33,670 nucleotides of DNA from Cytophagales bacterium (GTDB lineage: Bacteria > Bacteroidota > Bacteroidia > Cytophagales > Microscillaceae): positions 1-33,670 of the forward strand of contig JAAFJG010000051.1 in the NCBI GenBank assembly GCA_013298075.1, read 5' to 3'. Numbering within the stretch: position 1 is the stretch's first letter; every line of letters starts with the position of its first letter. Positions 1 to 9,655 of this stretch are shown here, piece after piece. The notes under the pieces are model-generated. The model ran no database searches. It was given only the letters and a program-made list of their open reading frames with translations, and was not told the DNA's origin. The translations under genes were made by a program, and so were the position numbers.

Positions 1-54
1 ATTCTGAATTTTACCCAATAAAATTTGGGAAAATATGGATAGATTTGACATATA

Positions 55-216
55 TATTCTTTTTTATGCAAAATAACTAGTTTAAAACCACTTTTCAAAA
101 TAAAATATTTTTTCCACAGCTTTCAAGATAAAGATAATAAAGTGAATAAAATATTAAAAAATCTTATTTTAATTGATAAACTTGGCACTGAGGAAATTAG
201 TAAATCTTTATTTTAA
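55..216 (+). other. Open frame ahead of the first small gene, possible gene remnant
   Basis: This stretch is open in the same frame as the gene at 220 and is separated from it only by a TAA at 214-216. The translated end (QDKDNKVNKILKNL, then LIDKLGTEEISKSLF) looks like plausible protein, but there is no ATG; a GTG lies at 142. It may be the end of a decayed gene, or the 5' part of the next gene cut by a nonsense mutation. Nothing was recognised by family. The frame has stops at 19, 40 and 52, so it does not run off the window edge. Confidence 0.25.
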
Positions 217-219
217 AAC

Positions 220-567
220 ATGATTATTGATTTTACCGACCATTTTATCAACCAGAAAGATAGTAATTTCCAAGAAAATTTTAATGATTTTTTACAAAAA
301 TCTATTACTATATTTGAAAATTATACCAATAAAAGTAATAATACTATATCTGGTATTTATGATATTATTTCTAAATTGTTAACAAAGCAGCAAGGTAATA
401 AACAATTATATGGGCAATTGGTAAATTTTGTAAAACAACGAGGTGATTTTGTACATCAAGGAATAATCAGCCAAAATAACTCATTTGGTATGACTGAAAG
501 TCATATAGTAGGTATATTTAAAATCATTCAAGATATAATAAATCAAATCGAAATAGAAGAAATTTGA
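220..567 (+). CDS. Hypothetical protein with a possible HEPN-type RxxxxH motif
   Basis: A 115-residue, mostly helical, soluble protein with no signal peptide or membrane segment. The family is not recognised. Near residues 75-80 it reads RGDFVHQG, which fits the R-x4-6-H motif of HEPN ribonucleases and of the C-terminal domain of some abortive-infection proteins, followed by a helix as in those families. This is a short motif match only. The ATG at 220 follows an in-frame TAA at 214, and the frame upstream is open back to 55, so the protein could be the C-terminal part of a longer, now interrupted gene. There is no antitoxin-like partner next to it. The 568-758 gap holds nothing recognisable. 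Confidence 0.5.
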   Translation: MIIDFTDHFINQKDSNFQENFNDFLQKSITIFENYTNKSNNTISGIYDIISKLLTKQQGNKQLYGQLVNFVKQRGDFVHQGIISQNNSFGMTESHIVGIFKIIQDIINQIEIEEI

Positions 568-758
568 ATCATGCGTCAAATATTGCTAAAATTTATACAA
601 TCTTAGTGATTTATATAATTTATTACCTTTATTTTGATAGAGAAAATTTTTCTGCATAAAAAAAATATGAAAAAAATTATAACTTATGTAATATTTTTCA
701 TATTTTTGCATTAATAATAATAGAAATTTCACACAAAAACAAAATAAAATTAAAACTC

Positions 759-989
759 ATGACTGAAACTATTAGCATCGAAAGCGAAATTCAGGAATTG
801 ATTGATAGAAAAAATATAATTTTTCATCAATGGACTACACTCAATAAAACTATCTCTCCCGAAATTGACATCGAAGAAGATATGACTGAAACACATCAAA
901 AAATAAACGATTTGATGACAGAACAAAGAAATATCAGCAAAGAAATTATGAAATTATATCAAAAAATAGATGAATTAAGCGAAATATAA
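759..989 (+). CDS. Small helical hypothetical protein
   Basis: A 76-residue acidic protein rich in Glu, Ile, Lys and Met, with heptad-like spacing through residues 5-20 and 40-74. It is probably a short coiled coil or helical hairpin. There is no signal peptide and no recognised family. The start ATG at 759 is preceded by an A-rich leader typical of this genome. It ends 63 bp before ktrA on the same strand and could share its transcript. The function is unknown; the call as a real gene rests on codon use and length, so it is moderate. Confidence 0.5.
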   Translation: MTETISIESEIQELIDRKNIIFHQWTTLNKTISPEIDIEEDMTETHQKINDLMTEQRNISKEIMKLYQKIDELSEI

Positions 990-1052
990 TAAGTTTGCTC
1001 GTTTTTTGTGTATTAAAATCATAAAAATAAAATCTCGAAAAGAAAAATATAT

Positions 1053-1727
1053 ATGAAAAAATTTGGTGTCATTGGATTAGGACAATTTGGAACTGTTATC
1101 GCAAGAGCATTATCCGCACAAGGGGCTGAGGTAATGGCAATAGACAATAATGAAGACCACGTTGAAAATATCAAAGATGACGTAGCACACGCAGTAGCCT
1201 TAGATGCCACAGATAGAAAAGCATTGGAAGGACAAAATGTGCAAGAACTTGATGCCGTTGTGGTGGCAATTGGAGAAGATTTTGAGGCATTATTGATGAC
1301 CACAGTACAATTAATGGAGATGAAAGTCAATCGAATTGTTGCCAGAGCCTCTACCAAACAACAAAGAATGATTTTAGAAAAATTAGGTATTACCGAAATA
1401 TTATCTCCCGAAGAAGAAGTAGGACAAACTTTTGCCAAAATGCTTATCAATCCAAATATCAAATCTTTTTTGGCTTTGCCTGATGGATATGAAATTGTGG
1501 AAATTGAAACGCCCCGAAAAGTTATCGGAAAATCTATTAAAGATATTGACATAAGACAAAAATATGGGCTAAATCTTATCACCATCAAAATGAAAGCTGA
1601 TGAAGAAAAAGGCGAATATCATATTGTAGGCGTGCCAAAACCCGAAACAAAATTGAACGAAGGAAATATTTTGATTATCATGGGAAAACATGACGAAATC
1701 GAAAAATTTGTGCAATTAAATAATTGA
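1053..1727 (+). CDS. ktrA: K+ uptake regulatory subunit KtrA/TrkA (RCK protein)
   Basis: Cytoplasmic gating subunit of a Ktr/Trk potassium channel. The RCK_N Rossmann domain (about residues 1-120) carries the dinucleotide motif GLGQFG at 8-13 and the ribose-binding acidic residue D31 (AIDNNE), followed by ALDATD near 49-54. The RCK_C (TrkA_C) domain spans about 140-220. At 224 residues with one RCK unit it has the KtrA size and not that of double-RCK TrkA. In this family nucleotide binding to an octameric ring controls the membrane subunit. No KtrB/TrkH pore gene lies beside it, so the partner must be elsewhere. The family call is confident; KtrA over TrkA is inferred from length. Confidence 0.9.
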   Translation: MKKFGVIGLGQFGTVIARALSAQGAEVMAIDNNEDHVENIKDDVAHAVALDATDRKALEGQNVQELDAVVVAIGEDFEALLMTTVQLMEMKVNRIVARASTKQQRMILEKLGITEILSPEEEVGQTFAKMLINPNIKSFLALPDGYEIVEIETPRKVIGKSIKDIDIRQKYGLNLITIKMKADEEKGEYHIVGVPKPETKLNEGNILIIMGKHDEIEKFVQLNN

Positions 1728-1737
1728 TAATTTACAA

Positions 1738-1770
1738 AATATAAAAAATTTATAAAATATTTTTTATATT
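1738..1770. terminator. AT-only hairpin after ktrA
   Basis: A 12-bp perfect inverted repeat (1738-1749 with 1759-1770) made only of A and T, just after the ktrA stop. Its place fits a transcription terminator, but stems of this composition arise by chance in such AT-rich DNA. Confidence 0.35.
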
Positions 1771-1864
1771 CAAAAAAGTTAAATAATTTACATGCGTAAA
1801 ACTAATCGATCACATTTTTTATTAGAATATAGAAGTTAAAAATTTAAAATCTTATTTTGAAACG

Positions 1865-1980
1865 GTTGCCAAGGAGTTAGGCGGTAACTATAGACAAAAT
1901 TTAATTCTTTGAGGTGATATTTTTTGATTGATAAGTATAACTCAAAATTTTGTGGTTATATTTATCAATCATTTATCACC
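1865..1980 (+). promoter_or_regulatory. Structured leader upstream of the PncA-like gene
   Basis: Two structures precede the ATG at 1998. First is a relatively GC-rich island at 1863-1893. It can pair 1865-1870 with 1883-1888 (6 bp, one G-U) or, alternatively, 1875-1879 (AGTTA) with 1885-1889 (TAACT); these two pairings exclude each other. Second is a long hairpin: 1925-1941 pairs with 1955-1971 (17 bp, one G-U) around a 13-nt loop, extended outside by 1913-1919 (GGTGATA) with 1974-1980 (TATCACC). The hairpin ends 17 nt before the start codon. I infer a cis-regulatory leader or a large operator. It matches no riboswitch consensus I can recall. Confidence 0.5.
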
Positions 1981-1997
1981 AAAAAAACAAAAATAAT

Positions 1998-2780
1998 ATG
2001 GAAAATGCTTTGTTAATTATTGATGCTCAATTTGATTTCTGTAATCCAAAAGGAACACTATTTGTGCCAAATGCAGAAAAAGATATGGAAAAATTAAAAA
2101 CATTGATTATAAACAATGTTCATAAAATTGACCATATTTGCGTTACGCTTGATTCTCACCCTGTCAATGATATTTCTCACCCAAATTTTTGGGAAGATAA
2201 AAATGGTAATTCGCCCAATCCATTCACCCAAATTACTACTGTACAAGTTAAAAATAAAGAATGGAACGCAAAATTTTTTCCTGAATCATCTTTAAAATAT
2301 TTAGAGGATTTAGAAAAAGATGGAAAGTTTCCACATTTGATTTGGCCTGAACATTGTTTGCAAGGTTCGAGAGGAGCAGCCATTGATGATACTTTGATGG
2401 ACGCACTAAAAATTTGGACAAAACAAGGCAAACAATATCAAACGGCTATCAAAGGAACGTATGCTTTGACAGAACATTTTGGAATTTTTATGGCTCAAAT
2501 TCCTGATAAAAATCACCCTGAAACGCAATTAAATCAAACTTTAATTGATAATTTGATGCAATACAATCATATTTATTTGGCGGGAGAAGCAAAATCGCAT
2601 TGCGTAGCCACAAGCCTAAAACAAGCTTTAGATTATGCACCAAAATTAGCCGAAAAAATGATAATTATTGAAGATTGTATGTCTGATGTACCTAATATGG
2701 CACATTACGGAACGCCTATTTATGACGAAGCAAAACAAAAAGGTTTAAAATTTGTGAACGCAAAAGATATTGTGATGTAA
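1998..2780 (+). CDS. Nicotinamidase/isochorismatase-family cysteine hydrolase (PncA-like)
   Basis: Cysteine amidohydrolase of 260 residues, longer than classical PncA (about 190-210). The catalytic triad is visible as D9 (IIDAQFDF), K152 (AIKGTYAL) and C202 (AKSHCVATS). The nicotinamidase metal set is also present: D52 and H54 (TLDSHP), H61, and H119 in WPEHC. This metal pattern points to nicotinamide deamidation in NAD salvage more than to isochorismate hydrolysis, but the substrate is inferred. The frame is open upstream to a possible start at 1950, but that would put the start inside the leader hairpin; ATG 1998 sits right before the conserved first strand and is preferred. It stands alone on the + strand and is probably controlled through the leader at 1865-1980. 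Confidence 0.8.
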   Translation: MENALLIIDAQFDFCNPKGTLFVPNAEKDMEKLKTLIINNVHKIDHICVTLDSHPVNDISHPNFWEDKNGNSPNPFTQITTVQVKNKEWNAKFFPESSLKYLEDLEKDGKFPHLIWPEHCLQGSRGAAIDDTLMDALKIWTKQGKQYQTAIKGTYALTEHFGIFMAQIPDKNHPETQLNQTLIDNLMQYNHIYLAGEAKSHCVATSLKQALDYAPKLAEKMIIIEDCMSDVPNMAHYGTPIYDEAKQKGLKFVNAKDIVM

Positions 2781-2872
2781 ATTTAAAAACAAACAAACGA
2801 AAATTTTTAATATAAATTAAGACTAAAAAATATGATTTTTGTAACCAATTTGGAACAGAAATGCATATTTTT

Positions 2873-2903
2873 TTTGTAATTATCAAAAAAATGCTTAATT
2901 TTG
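2873..2903 (+). promoter_or_regulatory. Bacteroidota-type promoter of gmd
   Basis: -33 TTTG at 2873-2876, a 19-bp spacer, and -7 TAATTTTG at 2896-2903 (TAnnTTTG consensus), about 31 bp before the gmd ATG. Confidence 0.65.
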
Positions 2904-2934
2904 TGCCTTAAAAAAATATAATACATAAAAAATA

Positions 2935-4050
2935 ATGTCAAAAGTTGCATTAATTACAGGCATCACAGGGCAAGATGGTGCTTATTTAGCAGAATTACTC
3001 TTAGGAAAAGGATATATTGTTCACGGTATCAAAAGACGTAGTTCTTTATTTAATACGGATAGAATTGACCATTTATATCAAGATCCTCACGAAAAAAAAA
3101 TTAATTTAAAGTTACATTATGGAGATTTGAGCGATTCTACTAATTTGATTAGAATTATACAAGAAACTCAACCTGATGAAATTTATAATTTGGGTGCAAT
3201 GTCCCACGTAAAAGTGAGTTTTGATACGCCTGAATATACTGCCAATGCCGATGGCATTGGAACTTTGAGAATTTTGGAAGCAATCCGTTTGTTAGGTTTA
3301 ACCAAAAAAACTAAAATTTATCAAGCCTCTACTTCTGAATTGTATGGTTTGGTTCAAGAAGTGCCACAATCTGAAAAAACTCCGTTCTATCCTCGCTCTC
3401 CGTATGCTGTCGCAAAATTATATGCGTATTGGATTACGGTCAATTATCGCGAGGCTTATAATATGTTTGCTTGCAATGGTATTTTATTTAATCACGAAAG
3501 TCCTTTGCGTGGTGAAACTTTTGTAACTCGAAAAATCACCAGAGCCGTTTCAAAAATTGCTTTAGGATTACAAGAAAAATTATATTTAGGAAATTTATCT
3601 GCCCAAAGAGATTGGGGACACGCCAAAGATTTTGTAGAAGGAATGTATTTAATTTTACAACAAGACACTCCCGAAGATTTTGTATTAGCCACAGGAATTA
3701 CCACAGAAGTAAGAGATTTTGTAAGAATGGCTTTTAACGAAATAGGTGTTGAACTTCAATTTGAAGGAAAAGATGATAATGAAATTGCCAAAGTAAAATC
3801 TTGTAATAATCCAGATTATCAAATTGAAATTGGAAAAGAAGTAGTGGCGGTTGATAAAAGATATTTCAGACCTACAGAAGTCGAACTTTTATTGGGTGAT
3901 GCCACAAAGGCAAAAGAAAAATTAGGCTGGACTCCAAAACATACTTTAAAAGATTTAGTGAAAGATATGATGGATAATGATTTGATGCTTTTCAAACGTG
4001 ATAAATATTTGCGCGAGGGCGGACACACCACGTTTGATTATAACGAATAA
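2935..4050 (+). CDS. gmd: GDP-mannose 4,6-dehydratase
   Basis: NADP-dependent short-chain dehydrogenase that turns GDP-D-mannose into GDP-4-keto-6-deoxy-D-mannose, the first committed step to GDP-fucose and related deoxysugars for surface polysaccharide. It is 371 residues, the usual length. The nucleotide motif TGITGQDG is at about residues 9-16, followed by KRRSSLFNT, a family hallmark that binds NADP. The catalytic pair is Y157 and K161 ([12 protein letters not shown]), and [10 protein letters not shown] is also typical. No fucose synthase (fcl) or glycosyltransferase lies next to it, so the pathway partners are elsewhere. Identification is confident. Confidence 0.97.
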   Translation: MSKVALITGITGQDGAYLAELLLGKGYIVHGIKRRSSLFNTDRIDHLYQDPHEKKINLKLHYGDLSDSTNLIRIIQETQPDEIYNLGAMSHVKVSFDTPEYTANADGIGTLRILEAIRLLGLTKKTKIYQASTSELYGLVQEVPQSEKTPFYPRSPYAVAKLYAYWITVNYREAYNMFACNGILFNHESPLRGETFVTRKITRAVSKIALGLQEKLYLGNLSAQRDWGHAKDFVEGMYLILQQDTPEDFVLATGITTEVRDFVRMAFNEIGVELQFEGKDDNEIAKVKSCNNPDYQIEIGKEVVAVDKRYFRPTEVELLLGDATKAKEKLGWTPKHTLKDLVKDMMDNDLMLFKRDKYLREGGHTTFDYNE

Positions 4051-4216
4051 AAAATATCATTTTATCAAAAAAAATTTAATAGGTTTTTTAAATAGTAGCC
4101 AAAAATTGACAAAAAACACTAAAAATTCCAGAAAAAAAAAGGAAAAAATCCGTATCAATCCGCTAAATCCGTGTGCTAAAATCTCTTTCATTTAAAAAAT
4201 TCTAATGCTTTGTTTA

Positions 4217-4429
4217 GTACTTAAAAACAGTTGGAGAATTATTTTTAGTGTATTGCTATTTCAACAAAAATAAGATTTATACGATTATTAAAAAAAATAA
4301 GAAGTCGGCTAAAGCCAACAATTGAATTGTATATTATCCTCCAGATAAATCTGGAGGCAATTCAGATAAATCTGGAGGCAATTCAAAAAATACACTTTCA
4401 AAAAAATCTACACAAATTTCTCAATAATC
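4217..4429 (+). repeat. MITE-like element, degenerate copy (family 1)
   Basis: It shares with the other copies the ordered blocks GGCTAAAGCCAA, ATTATCCTCCAGATAAATC and CAATTCAAAAAATACA, and a worn right end (CACAAATTTC at 4411-4420). Both terminal repeats have decayed, but the total of about 213 bp fits the family. A 21-bp block containing the right arm of the central palindrome is duplicated in tandem (4343-4363 and 4364-4384). The boundaries are approximate. Confidence 0.65.
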
Positions 4430-4446
4430 AAAAAAAATAACTAACT

Positions 4447-4454
4447 TATCTTTG
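4447..4454 (+). promoter_or_regulatory. -7 promoter element of ruvX
   Basis: TATCTTTG matches the Bacteroidota -7 consensus TAnnTTTG and lies 30 bp before the ruvX ATG. No clear -33 TTG is visible at the normal distance. Confidence 0.5.
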
Positions 4455-4484
4455 TATATTCTATCAAAAAAAAACATAAAAAAA

Positions 4485-4892
4485 ATGCCTCGAATACTTG
4501 CCATCGATTACGGACTAAAACGAATAGGATTAGCCGTTACTGACGAATTAAAAATTATTGCCACCGCTTTAGACACAACTACCACCGAAAAAATATGGAC
4601 TTTTTTAGAAGAATATCTCAAAAATAACGAAGTAGAGGCGTTTGTAGTCGGAATGCCCGTAGATTTGGAGGGAAATGATACAGATGCTACGCCACACGTA
4701 AAAGGTTTTGTCAAAAAATTAGGAAAAATATATCCACAAATTCCTGTCCATTTACAAGACGAAAGATTTACGTCCAAATTGGCTGCTCAATCTATGGTTT
4801 TGGGCGGAACTAAGAAAAAAGATAGACAACAAAAAACAAATATTGATAAAATAAGTGCCACCATTATTTTACAAGGTTTTATGGGTATCTAA
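4485..4892 (+). CDS. ruvX: Pre-16S rRNA nuclease / Holliday junction resolvase-like YqgF (RuvX)
   Basis: A 135-residue RNase H-fold protein of the YqgF family, implicated in 5' maturation of 16S rRNA. It starts with the typical first strand RILAIDYGLKRIG (metal-binding D8). It then has VVGMPVDLEG and the family hallmark LQDERFTSKLA with catalytic Glu and Asp, and ends with DKISATIILQ, where another conserved Asp sits. An upstream ATG at 4452 would add 11 residues, but it overlaps the -7 element; ATG 4485 gives the standard N-terminus. It is monocistronic, with a strong hairpin downstream. Confidence 0.93.
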   Translation: MPRILAIDYGLKRIGLAVTDELKIIATALDTTTTEKIWTFLEEYLKNNEVEAFVVGMPVDLEGNDTDATPHVKGFVKKLGKIYPQIPVHLQDERFTSKLAAQSMVLGGTKKKDRQQKTNIDKISATIILQGFMGI

Positions 4893-4902
4893 AAAACTGA
4901 CA

Positions 4903-4937
4903 TTTTTATTTGTTTTTTCTTAAAAAACAAATAAAAA
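4903..4937. terminator. Hairpin terminator after ruvX
   Basis: A 16-bp perfect stem (4903-4918 with 4922-4937) and a 3-nt loop, 11 bp after the ruvX stop. It is almost all A/T, with T and A tracts on both sides, so it could work in either direction. Confidence 0.6.
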
Positions 4938-4966
4938 CGACAATCAATCAAAATAATATTCTAAAA

Positions 4967-5005
4967 AAGTAATAAAATATGTCAATTTGTCATATTTTAT
5001 TACTT
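4967..5005. promoter_or_regulatory. Operator-like inverted repeat upstream of groES
   Basis: A perfect 15-bp inverted repeat (4967-4981 with 4991-5005) with a 9-bp centre, 107 bp before groES. The arms read AAGTAATAAAATATG and its complement. The 9-bp spacing resembles CIRCE/HrcA geometry, but the sequence is not CIRCE (TTAGCACTC). It may be a binding site for an unknown heat-shock regulator or an RNA hairpin. Function is inferred from position only. Confidence 0.45.
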
Positions 5006-5112
5006 GGCATAAGTTTCGTTTATAGATAAACAAAGACGTACAATAATTTTTTTATGGTATGTTTTCAAAATTTAATATTCATTCTAATAAATATTTTTTG
5101 TAAAATAAAATT

Positions 5113-5403
5113 ATGGCATTAACAATCAAACCGTTGGCTGACCGAGTGGTAGTAGAGCCAGCAGTAGCAGAAGAAAGAACAGCAGGAGGTATTATTATCC
5201 CCGATACAGCAAAAGAAAAACCTCAAAGAGGGCAAATCGTTGCTATCGGCGAAGGAAAAGTAATCGATAATGGCACACTTGTAAAACCACAAGTAAAAGT
5301 TGGAGATACTATTTTGTATGGCAAATATGCAGGGACAGAAATCACTCTCGAAGGCAAAGATTATTTAATTATGCGTGAGGCTGATATTTTTGCAGTTATT
5401 TAA
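5113..5403 (+). CDS. groES: Co-chaperonin GroES
   Basis: A 96-residue Cpn10 that forms the heptameric lid on GroEL. It has the family start [13 protein letters not shown], the mobile loop near residues 17-32 with the hydrophobic triplet [13 protein letters not shown], and [14 protein letters not shown]. Full length and intact. It is followed after 99 bp by groEL, the usual operon. The gap has no hairpin, so co-transcription is expected. Confidence 0.97.
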   Translation: MALTIKPLADRVVVEPAVAEERTAGGIIIPDTAKEKPQRGQIVAIGEGKVIDNGTLVKPQVKVGDTILYGKYAGTEITLEGKDYLIMREADIFAVI

Positions 5404-5496
5404 TCTTTCAAATCTCGTAATTTTTTTTTCTTATTCAAAATTTCAAAACATATATTAGTTCAAAATTTTTTTTGACTAATTCTAATAAAATTATAA

Positions 5497-7134
<1,638 letters not shown>

Positions 7135-7171
7135 TCATTTTCATTTATTTTGAAAAAAATAATATTTTTAT

Positions 7172-7212
7172 AAAAAAATCCAAGTGTATTTATTTACATT
7201 TGGATTTTTTTT
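7172..7212 (+). terminator. Rho-independent-type terminator of groESL
   Basis: Stem 7172-7188 with 7195-7211 (one G-U pair) around a 6-nt loop, with a TCCAA/TTGGA core and a run of eight T at 7205-7212. Confidence 0.8.
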
Positions 7213-7365
7213 ATTACGTTTGTAAGGAATTTATGAAATTAGCATTTATTTTGATAAAAAATCCGTACAAATTTTGTATTCATCTTCTAAGTTTATAAAT
7301 TTGCTATTTAATAAAAAGGTTATTCGAATATTCACATAAAAAAACTTATTGACAATAATAAAAAT

Positions 7366-8079
7366 ATGAAAAAATTCACCTGTGTAGTCGTCGATGATGA
7401 TGAAATTTGCTTAAGTATTTTAAGTAGATTTATCCAAAAAACAGACGATTTAGAATTAGTACATTCTTTTTCGAATGCGATTGATGCTTATCCTGTTCTT
7501 CAAAAAGAAAATATTGATGTATTATTTCTGGATGTAGAAATGCCTGAAATGAATGGTTTGGAATTAATTCGTGCTTTGCCTGCCTCTCCCATGCAAATTA
7601 TTTTGACCACGAGTAGAGAAAAATATGCCGTAGAAGCCTTTGAATTAGAAGTATCTGATTATATTGTAAAGCCTGTGATGTACCCAAGATTTTTAAAATC
7701 GGTGGAAAAAATACGCAAAAAAATAAAAGAATACGAAGAAATGGCAATCGTTCCGAACAACGATAATCAATACTTTTTTGTGCGTTCTAATTATAAAATT
7801 GTGAAAATTGACCCCAAAGAAATTTTATATGTGGAGGCATTGGCAGATTATGTAATTTTATTTACGACCAAAGAAAAACATATCGTACACTTCACAATGA
7901 AAGGTTTAGAAGAAAAATTATTACATTTCAAAACTTTTGCACGTGTGCATAGGTCGTATATTGTGAATGTAACGCATCTAAAATCGGTTCATGATATGGG
8001 CATTATGATTGGCGAAAAAGAAATTCCTTTGGGAAGAAGTTATAAACAAACTTTTTTGGATAGAATTGAAACTATATAA
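7366..8079 (+). CDS. LytTR-family response regulator
   Basis: A 237-residue two-domain regulator. The REC domain (about 1-120) has the acidic pocket D10-D12, the phosphoacceptor D56 (LFLDVEMP), a Thr (ILTTSREK) and the switch Lys in IVKPV. The LytTR DNA-binding domain (about 135-235) has YFFVRSNYKIVKI, ILYVEALADY and FARVHRSYIVN. In Bacteroidota such LytR/AlgR-type regulators usually pair with a LytS-like kinase, but none is adjacent, so the sensor is unknown. It lies 49 bp upstream of a patatin-like lipase gene on the same strand, a probable transcription unit. Confidence 0.92.
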   Translation: MKKFTCVVVDDDEICLSILSRFIQKTDDLELVHSFSNAIDAYPVLQKENIDVLFLDVEMPEMNGLELIRALPASPMQIILTTSREKYAVEAFELEVSDYIVKPVMYPRFLKSVEKIRKKIKEYEEMAIVPNNDNQYFFVRSNYKIVKIDPKEILYVEALADYVILFTTKEKHIVHFTMKGLEEKLLHFKTFARVHRSYIVNVTHLKSVHDMGIMIGEKEIPLGRSYKQTFLDRIETI

Positions 8080-8128
8080 CGAAAAATATCGTAAATCTAT
8101 TTCATAAAGATTAAAAACAAAATTGACT

Positions 8129-9094
8129 ATGAAAAAAATATTATGTATTGATGGCGGTGGGATTCGTGGAATTATTCCTGCCGTTATCTTAACTGAAATT
8201 GAAAAATTAACACACAAAAATATTTCGCAACTATTTGATATGGTAGCGGGAACGTCCACAGGCGGAATTTTGGCATTAGGTTTGGTTAAACCTGACGAAA
8301 ATGATCCTACTAAACCTGCTTTTAGGGCTGAAAAATTGGTTGATATGTATTTGCAAGAGGGAAAAAATATATTTCCTCCTTATGCTTTGTCAAAAGTTGC
8401 CAATTTAATAGAAGAAAAATACTCTGCCAAAGGTATTGAAACGGTTTTGTATAATTATTTTGAAGATGCCACTTTGAGTGATGCATTGATAGATACAATG
8501 ATTACGGCTTATGAAATTGAAAAAAGAGAAAATATTATTTTCAAAAGCAAATCAGCTAAATCAGACAAAGAAAAAGATTTTTTTATGCGTGATGTAGCGC
8601 GTGGCACTTCTGCTGCTCCTACTTTTTTTGAGCCTGCACAAATTAAATCTGTGAAAGGAAAACGGATTTTGCACGTAGTTGATGGTGGTTTATTTGCCAA
8701 TAATCCTTCTATGTGTGCGTATATCGAGTACGCAAAAAAGAATTATGAAATGGAAGAAGATGGTTGTTTGTTGGCTTCTATGGGTACAGGTGATGTTTTT
8801 AAACCATATTTATATAAAAATGCAGTAGATTGGGGTTTGATACATTGGGCAAAACCAACGATTGATATGATGTTTGATGGCGTTTCTAATTCTATCAATT
8901 ATCAATTACAAGCGCTATTTGATACAAGAAAAAATCATAAATATTATAGATTTCAGCGCGAACTACAAAATCAATACAATGATATGGACGATACAAGCGT
9001 AGAAACATTGAATTATTTGGTGGCTCTTTCTGAAAGATTAATTTCAGAACAATGGAGAGAAATCAATGAATTATGCGAGATTTTGACAAAATAA
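8129..9094 (+). CDS. Patatin-like phospholipase
   Basis: A 321-residue patatin-family acyl hydrolase with the full catalytic set. The oxyanion motif DGGGIRG is at residues 7-13, the nucleophile S43 lies in GTSTGG, and the catalytic D185 in VDGGLFANNP. The Ser-Asp dyad cleaves membrane phospholipids or other acyl esters. There is no signal peptide or membrane helix, so it acts from the cytoplasm. The start is ATG 8129; a TTG two codons earlier is possible but weaker. It resembles the stand-alone bacterial patatins, and CapV-type CBASS effectors share this fold, but no nucleotide cyclase or ubiquitin-like genes are near, so a defence role is not supported. Confidence 0.9.
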   Translation: MKKILCIDGGGIRGIIPAVILTEIEKLTHKNISQLFDMVAGTSTGGILALGLVKPDENDPTKPAFRAEKLVDMYLQEGKNIFPPYALSKVANLIEEKYSAKGIETVLYNYFEDATLSDALIDTMITAYEIEKRENIIFKSKSAKSDKEKDFFMRDVARGTSAAPTFFEPAQIKSVKGKRILHVVDGGLFANNPSMCAYIEYAKKNYEMEEDGCLLASMGTGDVFKPYLYKNAVDWGLIHWAKPTIDMMFDGVSNSINYQLQALFDTRKNHKYYRFQRELQNQYNDMDDTSVETLNYLVALSERLISEQWREINELCEILTK

Positions 9095-9097
9095 AAT

Positions 9098-9139
9098 AAA
9101 AAAAATATCATATTTTTAGAAGAATATGATATTTTTTTT
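9098..9139. terminator. Bidirectional terminator between converging genes
   Basis: Stem 9098-9114 with 9123-9139, an ATATCATATT core, an A tract on the left and eight T on the right, loop 9115-9122. It lies just after the patatin gene and just before the stop of the converging DUF721 gene, so it can serve both. Confidence 0.8.
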
Positions 9140-9144
9140 CGATA

Positions 9145-9474
9145 TTACATTAATATAATATCATCAACTAAATCTTCCTCTGCAAATTGATTCAAATTAA
9201 ATAAAATAGTGGTTTTATTCATCAATAATTCGTTTTTGAGTGCAGCCGATTCGATTTTTACATAAATTTTTCTATCTTTGATTTGTAATTTTTCGGTTCT
9301 TCTCAAAACATTTTCGCCCAATGTTTTTCCCCACGCCTCCACGATAGATAATTCTCCAAATTTTTCTTTAAATTTAAGTGTATTTACCACGCCATTTAAT
9401 ACATTTTTGATAGAATTATTTTCCTGTTGGTATAATTTGTTTTTATTTTCTATGTCAGCTTGATAGTCGTTCAT
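9145..9474 (-). CDS. DUF721 (DciA-like) protein
   Basis: A 109-residue protein of the DUF721 family, to which the bacterial helicase loader/operator DciA belongs. The diagnostic core is VVNTLKFKEKFGELSIVEAWGKTLGENVLRRTEKLQI, followed by the KIYVKIESAALKNELLMNKTTIL strand-helix unit. The family folds as a KH-like domain and, in phyla without DnaC, is thought to act with DnaB at replication initiation. The replication role here is inferred from family only; recF and dnaB are not nearby. The start is ATG 9474; an in-frame TTG at 9480 is less likely. It converges on the patatin gene. Confidence 0.8.
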   Translation of the reverse strand: MNDYQADIENKNKLYQQENNSIKNVLNGVVNTLKFKEKFGELSIVEAWGKTLGENVLRRTEKLQIKDRKIYVKIESAALKNELLMNKTTILFNLNQFAEEDLVDDIILM

Positions 9475-9655
9475 AATCAATGTGTTATATATTTATTCTC
9501 ATTTTTTATGTAAATGTATAATTTAAAAATAAAAAAAACTAATATTTTAACATTTTTTTTATTTTTAAATGAAAAAATGAATAATATTATTTCTCTAAAG
9601 ATTTACAAAGATTAAAAATTTGTCATTTTAATTTTTTATTCTATCAAAAAAAACG

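Larger units (their letters stand above)
4051..4484. other. Intergenic region gmd-ruvX
   Basis: No convincing gene. A short open frame to 4195 runs out of the end of gmd in another phase and is not supported. At about 4133-4190 there is a run with AATCCG repeated three times, a possible fragment of a dispersed intergenic repeat. From 4217 the region is an old MITE copy, and it ends with the ruvX promoter. Confidence 0.5.

Noticed and set aside
1019-1588. Long minus-strand open frame (189 codons) opposite ktrA
   Set aside because: It lies wholly over a clear ktrA gene, has Ser/Ile/Thr-rich shadow composition and no family features.
1863-1893. Known riboswitch (preQ1, NAD, fluoride or c-di-GMP classes)
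   Set aside because: None of the consensus cores I know is present; only the unexplained pairing was kept as a finding.
4332-4384. Possible CRISPR or riboswitch in the repeated CTGGAGG blocks
   Set aside because: Only a 21-bp tandem duplication inside a MITE copy; no spacers, no cas genes.
4967-5005. CIRCE element for HrcA
   Set aside because: The 9-bp spacing fits, but the arms do not match TTAGCACTC/GAGTGCTAA.
8129-9094. CBASS effector CapV
   Set aside because: The patatin fold is right, but there is no CD-NTase, E1/E2 or other CBASS gene nearby.
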